DNA from: Bacillus glycinifermentans
GTDB taxonomy: Bacteria > Bacillota > Bacilli > Bacillales > Bacillaceae
Direction of reading: 5' to 3'
Length of the DNA: 42,883 nucleotides
Assembly (NCBI RefSeq): GCF_001042475.2
Contig: NZ_LECW02000002.1
Span: 1 to 42,883 of the forward strand
Under the pieces are notes generated by a model that was given only the letters and a program-made list of their open reading frames with translations, ran no database searches and was not told the origin of the DNA. Position numbers and translations under genes: made by a program. Shown in pieces: positions 31,367-38,187 of this stretch. Every line of letters begins with the position of its first letter. The stretch's first letter is position 1.

Positions 31367-32518
31367 TTAATCTAACTCCATAATCGATGAAACATAATCT
31401 TCGTAATCTTTGATTCTGTTTTGGTCGAGCTTCTTACTGATATGCGAATAAACATCAGCTGTTACCATCATACTTTTATGACCTAAACGCTCCTGGATAT
31501 ATTTCATGTCTGCGCCGGACTCCAAGAGCAAGACCGCGTGTGTATGACGCAATGCGTGAATAGGCATTCTCTCGATATCTGCCCGTTTTAAAATACGATT
31601 AAAAGCATTGAAGAGGGTAGACTTGGGCAAGATGTCTCCATCAACTCGACAAAAGACTAAATTTAAGTCATGTTTATATTCTTCTTGCAGCATTTGTTTA
31701 TTCTCAAACTGCCACTTCTTATGTTTTTGTAAAGCTGAAGAAAGGGAAGGGCCGATTGAAACTCTTCGCTTTGAATCGTATGTTTTTGGATCCCCAAATA
31801 ATTCTTCATCAGTTTTTGCTGAGAAATCCAATGTATTATTAATGTCAATATAATTGTCTCGTAAGTTGATATCTGTCCATTGGAGTGCAGCTGCTTCGCC
31901 TTTACGCATACCTGTTTCAATGAGTGTTCTGAAAAAAATATAATAAATATAGTTGTACTTATAGGCTTCTTGTAAAAACCGCGGTATGTCGTCTGAAATC
32001 ATATATTCTAGACTTTCTTTCTTTTTCTTCTTTTTGTTGGCTATTGTTGCTCCGTAACATGGGTTTTTTTCAAGCTTACCGATGATTACAGCTTTATTAA
32101 AAGCATTGAACATTGTTCCATGGATAATCTCTACTGTACGTTTGCTATAGCCTTGATCAGTTAAATGATTAAGGAATTTTTGGTACATGATAGGCTTTAC
32201 ATCTGTAACTTTGACGTTTTTAAAGTAGGGAAGAATATGATTCTTGATGTTTCGTTCGTGAAGTTGGTATGTATTCTTTCTAACAGTGCCTTTTTTATAT
32301 TCCTGCAGCCAGCTCATTAAGAATTGTTCTAGAGTTAGAGGAGCATTGTCGAACTCTAAACCACTTGCTATCAGCTTTTCTTGTTCGGCAGCTGCTTTTT
32401 GAGCTTCTTTTTTGGTTTTAAATCCACTCTTAGATTTAATTTTATATTTGAGTGTAAAAGGATCCTTAAAGGAGACGCGGTATTCCCACTTGTCTCCTCG
32501 TTTTCTGAAAGTAGCCAT
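31367..32518 (-). CDS. int: tyrosine recombinase (integrase) of the right prophage
   Basis: 383 aa. N-terminal arm-binding domain (RKRGDKWEYRVSFKDPF, AP2-like), SAM-like core-binding domain (LTLEQFLMSWLQEYK), and catalytic domain with Arg in ETGMRKGEAAALQW, HALRHTHA (HxxR), LGHKSMMVTADVYSH (H and nucleophilic Tyr). Typical of integrases of Bacillus lambda-like prophages. Points towards glnA, convergent with it, with the attachment site in the gap. SD GGAGG on the - strand. Confidence 0.95.
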   Translation of the reverse strand: MATFRKRGDKWEYRVSFKDPFTLKYKIKSKSGFKTKKEAQKAAAEQEKLIASGLEFDNAPLTLEQFLMSWLQEYKKGTVRKNTYQLHERNIKNHILPYFKNVKVTDVKPIMYQKFLNHLTDQGYSKRTVEIIHGTMFNAFNKAVIIGKLEKNPCYGATIANKKKKKKESLEYMISDDIPRFLQEAYKYNYIYYIFFRTLIETGMRKGEAAALQWTDINLRDNYIDINNTLDFSAKTDEELFGDPKTYDSKRRVSIGPSLSSALQKHKKWQFENKQMLQEEYKHDLNLVFCRVDGDILPKSTLFNAFNRILKRADIERMPIHALRHTHAVLLLESGADMKYIQERLGHKSMMVTADVYSHISKKLDQNRIKDYEDYVSSIMELD

Positions 32519-32558
32519 TTTTAATCCTCCAATAAAAACTTAACAGCCTTATAGTTTC

Positions 32559-33674
32559 TCAGAAAGGTAATTCATCTGAGAGTGTTAATTCATTGTTTGG
32601 TGATTGTGTTTGATTTTCTGCAAATGGATCTTGTAGTTGTTGCACTTTGTTTTCCTTTTCTTCTTCCCAGTTTTTTAAAATACCTTCCTCATAAAAAGTA
32701 GATGTAGAGCCACATTTTGAGCAAAATCGTGCATCACCCTCAAGTAATTCGCCACACCCACCTTCATGAGAATGCCAAAAAATGCGGTAATTGTTGTATT
32801 CGTATTCTCTCTCTCCTGGAGTTAGCCCTGTACATTTGTTAACTAAGTAAGTACCACAAACTTGACAATAGTCTCCTGTTACTTTTTCATTTGAGCATTT
32901 GGGACACTTTTTTGCATGATGTAAATCTGTCAATTCGATACTTGAATATATCATCTCAAAATAATCTCCTTTACGTATTTCTTGGTTTCCACAGATAAGA
33001 CAATAGTTTGGGTTTTCTTTAATAAAAGAACATGTACAATTTGAACACCTATATGTATTTTTCTTTTTCCATATGTAATCTTTAAAAATTTTTAGTGAAG
33101 GGTGTCTTTTTGAATAAGATATCCCCATCCTAACCCCTTCAAGTAAAAAATTATAAATATTGATAGAAGCTTCATAAGAAATATTACATATATCTGAAAT
33201 AAAGTGTGGGCTGGCAGGCTTTAACTCTCTTAGTACTGGGGCTGGTGCCAGTAAGTTTCTAGCAAAACAATTAGCCTCTTTCTCAAATGTCTCATATTCG
33301 TCATCGGATAATGAGCTTCTTGCGAATATTGCTTTTCCGGTGATTTCATTGTGTTTTAACATAAAATGACCTAATTCATGAGCTATTGTCCATCTTTTTC
33401 GTCCATCATTTTCAACAGTATCGTTGTATAAGATCATATATTGTTTTTGGGATTTTATATACCAGCAACAACCTTCATCAGAATCGGTTAATTCACAAAC
33501 TTCATCAATTGTCAAACCCCATTTTTTTGCATACCATGTATATCTCCTGATCTTTAGGTTTGGGAATTTTTTGGCTAATTTTTTCACCTTTATTGGAAGT
33601 TCGTTTACACCACACATCTTGAGTAGTTCGTGAGCTTTTTTTTCTGCTTTTTTATAGTCAGCTTTATAGATCAT
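32559..33674 (-). CDS. ImmA/IrrE-type metallopeptidase with C-terminal zinc ribbons
   Basis: 371 aa from ATG 33674. Residues about 1-160 are an ImmA domain with the zinc-protease motif AHELGHFMLKH (near residue 95) and EKEANCFARNLLAP; such proteases cleave the neighbouring repressor to induce the prophage. Unusually, the C-terminal half carries three Cys4-type ribbons (CSNC..CLIC, CPKC..CQVC, CGEL..CSKC) and an acidic tail; common ImmA proteins are about half as long. The gene overlaps the repressor stop; several further in-frame ATGs lie in the repressor's Asp-codon repeat upstream. Confidence 0.85.
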   Translation of the reverse strand: MIYKADYKKAEKKAHELLKMCGVNELPIKVKKLAKKFPNLKIRRYTWYAKKWGLTIDEVCELTDSDEGCCWYIKSQKQYMILYNDTVENDGRKRWTIAHELGHFMLKHNEITGKAIFARSSLSDDEYETFEKEANCFARNLLAPAPVLRELKPASPHFISDICNISYEASINIYNFLLEGVRMGISYSKRHPSLKIFKDYIWKKKNTYRCSNCTCSFIKENPNYCLICGNQEIRKGDYFEMIYSSIELTDLHHAKKCPKCSNEKVTGDYCQVCGTYLVNKCTGLTPGEREYEYNNYRIFWHSHEGGCGELLEGDARFCSKCGSTSTFYEEGILKNWEEEKENKVQQLQDPFAENQTQSPNNELTLSDELPF

Positions 33675-34065
33675 CGTCATCATCGTCATCATCGTCATCA
33701 TCTTCCTCGAAAGCATCAACAAATGATAATTTAATCATTTCAACCATACGATCCATCCTATCTCGTTCTGCTTGAGTTTTAAGTTTTTTCTTAGCTCTTT
33801 GTATTTGGCGGAGATCATCATCTAATAGAGATACTTTGCCGTTCGGATCGTCAGAACGTCCCAATAAATAATCAGTTGTAACACCAAAAATATTGGCTAA
33901 TTCTAATAACACATTACCTGGTGGGACAACTCTTCCTGCTTCATAGTTAGCAATATTTGTTCTTTTCATATCTAATTTTTCAGCAAGAGCTTCTTGTGAA
34001 ATGTTCACATTATTCCTACACTCTTTGATACGCGTTCCGATGCGTTTTTTCTCTTCTGAATTCAT
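33664..34065 (-). CDS. Xre/CI-like prophage repressor with poly-Asp tail
   Basis: 133 aa. N-terminal HTH_3 (IGTRIKECRNNVNISQEALA, then TNIANYEAGRVVPP) and TTDYLLGRSDD typical of Xre regulators; a helical middle; then 11 consecutive Asp residues before the final Leu, encoded by a GATGATGAC repeat. It should keep the right prophage dormant by binding the operators in the divergent intergenic region, and be inactivated by the ImmA protease encoded next. Confidence 0.9.
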   Translation of the reverse strand: MNSEEKKRIGTRIKECRNNVNISQEALAEKLDMKRTNIANYEAGRVVPPGNVLLELANIFGVTTDYLLGRSDDPNGKVSLLDDDLRQIQRAKKKLKTQAERDRMDRMVEMIKLSFVDAFEEDDDDDDDDDDDL

Positions 34066-34100
34066 TTTTAATATCCTCCATGAAAAAAGTTCAATTAAAA

Positions 34101-34144
34101 TGACGTTTACCTACTTGACGTGTTTTTAAATGACGTGTTATGAT
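34101..34144. promoter_or_regulatory. operator/promoter region between repressor and Cro-like gene
   Basis: Three TGACGT sequences start at 34101, 34116 and 34131, exactly 15 bp apart. The middle one is part of the rightward -35 (TTGACG, 34115-34120) with -10 TATGAT (34139-34144) at 18 bp. A layout expected for repressor/Cro binding. Confidence 0.7.
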
Positions 34145-34193
34145 GTGGGTGTCAATAAAAAGCACAAAAACACTAAGAAAGGAGAGTTACGCC

Positions 34194-34412
34194 TTGGTTG
34201 ATACACGTCGAAGAGATCAATTCCGTAAATATCGGAGTGAATTTAAAGTATCTCAACGTCAATTATCTTTAGCACTTAATGTTAGTGAAAGCCATATTCG
34301 AAATATTGAAAGTGGTAGAGGCAACCCAGATGCAAAATTACTTTTCAAAATCGCAAATTATTTTAATGCTTCGCCAGAAGACTTGTTTCCTGACCTTGCT
34401 GATATGGATTAG
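34194..34412 (+). CDS. Cro-like HTH regulator
   Basis: 72 aa. TTG 34194, 9 bases after AAAGGAG; an ATG at 34140 lies within the promoter. Full HTH_3 (FKVSQRQLSLALNVSESHIRNIESGRG). First rightward gene, divergent from the repressor, so the probable lytic-switch counterpart. Confidence 0.8.
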   Translation: MVDTRRRDQFRKYRSEFKVSQRQLSLALNVSESHIRNIESGRGNPDAKLLFKIANYFNASPEDLFPDLADMD

Positions 34413-34454
34413 AATATCCAATCTAGAAATTAACTTACAGTCATTATTATAAAC

Positions 34455-34487
34455 CGTCATTTATAATAACGCAACATAAAATGACGT
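34455..34487. promoter_or_regulatory. second cluster of TGACG half-sites
   Basis: CGTCA (34455-34459) and TGACG (34482-34486) in inverted orientation, in the gap between the Cro-like gene and the antirepressor; same core as the main operator. Confidence 0.5.
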
Positions 34488-34526
34488 TTTTGAAAAAGTA
34501 ATATCAGTTTACGAGGAGGTCAAAAA

Positions 34527-35291
34527 ATGGAGTTAAAAGTTATTAATAAAAAGGGTCAATTATTACTTCATAGCCGAGACGTGGCAGAAATGACAGGAAA
34601 GAGGCATTTTCACTTAACAAGAGATATTGAAGGTTATATTCGAATTTTATCAACCAATCCAAATTTGGATTCGTTAAACTTCTTCATTCCATCTAATTAT
34701 AAAGATGGAAAAGGGGAAAGCCGCCCATGTTACCTGCTTACTCGAAAAGGCTGCGACATGGTTGCAAACAAAATGACTGGCGAAAAGGGTGTTCTGTTTA
34801 CAGCTGCATATGTAACAAAGTTCGAAGAAATGGAAAACAAACTTAAACCTAATATTCCACAGTCTTTGCCTGAAGCTTTACGGCTTGCTGCTGATCTTGC
34901 AGAAAGGAATGAAAATCTTCTTTTGGAAAATGCACAGAAGACTCAAGTGATAAGTGAATTACAACCTAAAGCTTCGTACTATGACTTAGTTCTACAAAAT
35001 AAATCCCTACTGTCAATTAGCAAGATAGCCAAAGACTACGGGATGAGTGGAACTAAGATGAACAAAATTCTTCATGAGCTAGGTATCCAATATAAACAAG
35101 GTGGCTGCTGGTTACTTTATCAAAAATTTGCTGATAAAGGATATACACAAAGCAAAACCCATGCAATCGATTCAGAAAAAAGCAAGCTTCATACTTATTG
35201 GACTCAAAAAGGACGATTGTTTATTTACGAAACATTAAAAAACAAAAAGGGCATTCTGCCAATAATTGAACGAGAAGAGCGTGCATCGTAA
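34527..35291 (+). CDS. Rha-family antirepressor with KilAC domain
   Basis: 254 aa, ATG after GAGGAGG. The N-terminal Rha domain (LLHSRDVAEMTGKRHFHLTRDIE) and RPCYLLTRKGCDMVANKMTG are followed by a coiled linker and a C-terminal KilAC/ANT domain (LSISKIAKDYGMSGTKMNKIL...GCWLLYQ). Such proteins block the repressor and promote the lytic cycle. Confidence 0.9.
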   Translation: MELKVINKKGQLLLHSRDVAEMTGKRHFHLTRDIEGYIRILSTNPNLDSLNFFIPSNYKDGKGESRPCYLLTRKGCDMVANKMTGEKGVLFTAAYVTKFEEMENKLKPNIPQSLPEALRLAADLAERNENLLLENAQKTQVISELQPKASYYDLVLQNKSLLSISKIAKDYGMSGTKMNKILHELGIQYKQGGCWLLYQKFADKGYTQSKTHAIDSEKSKLHTYWTQKGRLFIYETLKNKKGILPIIEREERAS

Positions 35292-35305
35292 GGAGGTAAG
35301 GATAA

Positions 35306-35617
35306 TTGTTCGAATTAACAATGAAAGCAGATACTGATTCATTTAGGGATAATCTCTACGATTTGCTTCAGGAAGTTGCTGCCTCAATTATTGAAGATCA
35401 TAAACAAGAGAATGAACTTCCTTACATGATCAGTAAAGCTCAGTTAGCCAAACATATTTTTAATGTTAGTTCTCAAACGCTTGATGCTCATGTGATAAAT
35501 AGACCGGACTTCCCGAAGTTCAAAATAGGCGAAAGAATATTGTTTCCTCGAGACATGGTTCTTGATTGGATTAGAAACCATGTTGAGGTTGTTGAAAAGA
35601 TCAAACTAACAAGTTAA
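35306..35617 (+). CDS. DUF771/excisionase-like HTH protein
   Basis: 103 aa, TTG after GGAGGTAAGG. SKAQLAKHIFNVSSQTLDAHV reads as a MerR-like helix-turn-helix, and FPKFKIGERILFPRDMVLDWIRNH is the DUF771/excisionase wing. Could act as excisionase or early regulator; the family is common in Gram-positive phage early regions. Confidence 0.7.
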   Translation: MFELTMKADTDSFRDNLYDLLQEVAASIIEDHKQENELPYMISKAQLAKHIFNVSSQTLDAHVINRPDFPKFKIGERILFPRDMVLDWIRNHVEVVEKIKLTS

Positions 35618-35631
35618 AGGGGTTGAGGGAA

Positions 35632-35730
35632 ATGAAGATCAAAACAAAAGAATGGCTTGCTTTAAGTGAGGCGGAACGTTTTATGAAGATTTATCAAGCT
35701 TTTACAAAAACGAAAGGAGCTCAAGCATGA
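35632..35730 (+). CDS. very small protein (32 aa)
   Basis: ATG after GAGGG; MKIKTKEWLALSEAERFMKI then a basic end. Stop overlaps the next ATG. Function unknown. Confidence 0.45.
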   Translation: MKIKTKEWLALSEAERFMKIYQAFTKTKGAQA

Positions 35731-35996
35731 ACCTAAATCATTTTCTAAAAGCTGACCGTGAAAAGGCAGGAAGGCTTATAAAGTCAACTCAATTTCTTAT
35801 TTCTGAATTGCTTCCCGCAGCTATTGAGGATCAGGATTTTGATGGGTGTGTTGAAATCGCGGCATCAATCATTTCACATTGTAAAGACCTTAAACGAATG
35901 GAGCACCCGGAACAGGTTGTTCGGCTTCACGAAGTCGCGTCCAAATTCGCGGGTAGGGGGTTAAACGTTTCAACCGTAGGGAGATCATTTCAATGA
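35727..35996 (+). CDS. hypothetical early protein (89 aa)
   Basis: ATG after AAAGGAGC, overlapping the previous stop. Helical (REKAGRLIKSTQFLISELLP; CVEIAASIISHCKDLKR). Typical small early gene of Bacillus lambda-like phages; no function assigned. Confidence 0.6.
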   Translation: MNLNHFLKADREKAGRLIKSTQFLISELLPAAIEDQDFDGCVEIAASIISHCKDLKRMEHPEQVVRLHEVASKFAGRGLNVSTVGRSFQ

Positions 35997-36097
35997 ATAT
36001 CGAGCACCCAATGATCACTGAGATTAACCGTTACGGCTATCCTTTGGAATATTTGAAGTATGAAGACAAGGACGGCCAGAACGATGATGACAAATAA
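35993..36097 (+). CDS. small acidic protein (34 aa)
   Basis: ATG overlapping the previous stop (ATGA), SD GGGAG. MNIEHPMITEINRYGYPLEY and an acidic end (EDKDGQNDDDK). Matches small phage proteins of unknown role. Confidence 0.5.
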   Translation: MNIEHPMITEINRYGYPLEYLKYEDKDGQNDDDK

Positions 36098-36099
36098 AA

Positions 36100-36120
36100 A
36101 AGCCGCCTTGGCAGAGGCGA
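36100..36120 (-). terminator. possible terminator-like hairpin
   Basis: CGCCT / AGGCG short stem preceded by AAAAAA on the + strand, so the T run would be on the - strand, where no gene is seen. Weak. Confidence 0.3.
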
Positions 36121-36196
36121 CTCAAAACAATGATGAGCAATTAATTCCATTCTAAATGGAACTCTTAACAAAATCAATAACAGGAGGGCCATATAT

Positions 36197-36754
36197 ATGA
36201 ATCCTTTACAGGCATTCGAATTAAACGAAATTTCAAATAGCAGTATGCCGCAGGAGGGAAGTCCACAGTTTGAGATCACTGACATGAATAGCTTAAATTG
36301 GGCGTTTCGGAAAATAGCTGTTTTAAAGACACAGGAAAAAGAAATCAAGGCCCTGGCGGCAACGGAAAGGCAGCGTATCGATGAATGGGAAGAGCAGGAG
36401 CTAAAACCTGTCGCGGACAATCTGGAGTTCTTTGAAAACCTAGTCAGCGTTTATCACTCAAAGCAGCTCGATCAGGATCCAAAAGCAAAAACACTTTCCA
36501 CTCCTTACGGCAAGTCAAAAAGCCGGGCAATTAAAGAACAGCCTAAGCCAGCCGATAAGGATCAGCTTCTCAAGCATGTGAAAGAGGCCGGTCTCACTGA
36601 ATTTATCAAAGAAGATGTCAAATGGGGCGACCTTAAAAAATCTCTGTCCATCAAAGAGGTGGGCGGCAAAAAGGTTGTCGTTGATGAAAATGGACAAGCT
36701 GTTCCGGGGGTAGAAATAGAACCTGCCTCCACAAGCTTCAAAGTGGAGGTGTAA
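36197..36754 (+). CDS. Gam-like host-nuclease inhibitor family protein
   Basis: 185 aa, ATG after ACAGGAGG. MNSLNWAFRKIAVLKTQEKE and IKALAATERQRIDEWEEQEL are typical of the Gam/Siphovirus host-nuclease-inhibitor family; the middle part is coiled. These proteins shield linear phage DNA ends from RecBCD/AddAB-type nucleases. It heads the recombination/replication module. Confidence 0.8.
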   Translation: MNPLQAFELNEISNSSMPQEGSPQFEITDMNSLNWAFRKIAVLKTQEKEIKALAATERQRIDEWEEQELKPVADNLEFFENLVSVYHSKQLDQDPKAKTLSTPYGKSKSRAIKEQPKPADKDQLLKHVKEAGLTEFIKEDVKWGDLKKSLSIKEVGGKKVVVDENGQAVPGVEIEPASTSFKVEV

Positions 36755-36757
36755 TAG

Positions 36758-37690
36758 ATGTTTCAAGTCACAAACGCACAGCGTGAAAAGGAAAAGGCAA
36801 TTGTCGGCTTTATCGGGCCTAGTGGATCCGGAAAGACTGCCGGCGCCCTGCTTGTTGCTTACGGAATGATGCGGGAAGCATACCCAGAAGCAAGCGATGA
36901 GGAAGTCTGGTCAAAGATTGGTGTTGTGGATACTGAGCACCGCCGCGCCAAACTGTATGCAAACCTGCAATTTGATGACGTGCGGATCGGTAGTTTTAAA
37001 CATATTGATTTTACGCCGCCTTACACCACAGAACGTTATCAAATGGCTGTGGAGGCTATCAAAAACGCTGGGGCCGAGGTGGTCGTAATTGATTCGCTTT
37101 CCCACAACTGGCAAGGGGAAGGCGGGATAGTAGAAAAACACGGGAGCATGTCAGGCAACTCATTTCAAAATTGGGGCAAGCTTGCGCCTGAAACAACCAA
37201 ATTGATTAAGACCTTAACGCAAAACGATGTCCACATCTTGGCGACATTGAGAACAAAAACGGAGTATGTGGTTGAACCGGATGAAAACGGAAAGATGGCA
37301 CCGCGCAAAGTCGGGACCAAACCGGTACAGAAAGACGAAATGGAATACGAGTTCATGCTCAATTTCAATATCAGTATCGATCATATGGCGGAAACATCCA
37401 AAGACAATACCCGCATGTTTGAAGGCTCTTCTTTTAAACTCAATCCAGAAGTCGGCCGCAAGCTTTACCAATGGCTTGAGCTCGGCATTGACGTGAAGGC
37501 AGAGGAAGAAGCTGAGCGGCTCCGTTTGATTGAGGAAATTAAAGCGATCGTTTCCGGCAACGAAGCAGCCGCGCAGATGGTTGAAGAATTTCAGATTAAA
37601 GCAAATAAAAAACTTGATCAATGGACTATTAAGCTGGCATCCGCCGCACTTGATAGATTACAAGCTTTAAAGACTAAGGAGGAAAATTAA
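36758..37690 (+). CDS. AAA/RecA-like ATPase (phage recombination protein)
   Basis: 310 aa. Walker A FIGPSGSGKTAG (residues about 18-29), Walker B VVVIDSLSHNW, and a VHILATLRTK sensor strand: the RecA-core ATPase family AAA_24 found beside DUF669 proteins in phages (Sak4-like). Likely promotes single-strand annealing or pairing with the ssDNA-binding partner that follows (1-base overlap). Confidence 0.85.
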   Translation: MFQVTNAQREKEKAIVGFIGPSGSGKTAGALLVAYGMMREAYPEASDEEVWSKIGVVDTEHRRAKLYANLQFDDVRIGSFKHIDFTPPYTTERYQMAVEAIKNAGAEVVVIDSLSHNWQGEGGIVEKHGSMSGNSFQNWGKLAPETTKLIKTLTQNDVHILATLRTKTEYVVEPDENGKMAPRKVGTKPVQKDEMEYEFMLNFNISIDHMAETSKDNTRMFEGSSFKLNPEVGRKLYQWLELGIDVKAEEEAERLRLIEEIKAIVSGNEAAAQMVEEFQIKANKKLDQWTIKLASAALDRLQALKTKEEN

Positions 37691-38127
37691 TGTTTACAGT
37701 AGACCACAGCAAAGGTGAAGCTTTTGAACCTATTAAACCAGGAGAATACGAAGCGACAGTTATCAACTTTGAAGCCAAAACGGCTGCATCCGGAAATGAG
37801 CGCCTTGTCGTAGATTATGAAATTCGTTCTGATGTTGAACAGCCATGCCAGGGCCAGAAAATTCTATACGACAATTTCACCGTTACGGAAAATGCAATGT
37901 GGAGATTTCACCAAGCATCAAAGGCCGCGGGTTTTCCAAACGGAATGCAATTTAAGGATCATATCGAATGGGCCAAGGCGTTTCTGAATAAACCGGTTCG
38001 CCTGCTTGTCGGGGAAAGAGAGCATAACGGCAAGAAATATCCGGAAGTCAAAGCGTTTAAGCCGTCAGAAGCGCCAGCACCGGAAACCGAACCAATTAAT
38101 ATCAGTGACGATGATGTACCGTTTTGA
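37690..38127 (+). CDS. DUF669 ssDNA-binding-like protein
   Basis: 145 aa, ATG after AAGGAGG. GEYEATVINFEAKTAASGNE and VRLLVGEREHNGKKYPEVK are the DUF669 OB-like strands; the acidic C-terminus SDDDVPF resembles the interaction tip of SSB proteins. Likely the phage SSB working with the preceding ATPase. Confidence 0.85.
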   Translation: MFTVDHSKGEAFEPIKPGEYEATVINFEAKTAASGNERLVVDYEIRSDVEQPCQGQKILYDNFTVTENAMWRFHQASKAAGFPNGMQFKDHIEWAKAFLNKPVRLLVGEREHNGKKYPEVKAFKPSEAPAPETEPINISDDDVPF

Positions 38128-38144
38128 TCATAAAAAACACATTT

Positions 38145-38171
38145 GAGGGAGTGTATAGCTCCCTCGTTTTT
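38145..38171 (+). terminator. intrinsic terminator between DUF669 gene and primase
   Basis: GAGGGAG-TGTATAG-CTCCCTC followed by GTTTTT, perfect 7-bp stem. It lies within the replication operon and could reduce or regulate primase expression. Confidence 0.85.
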
Positions 38172-38187
38172 AAAGGGGAGTTATCAC

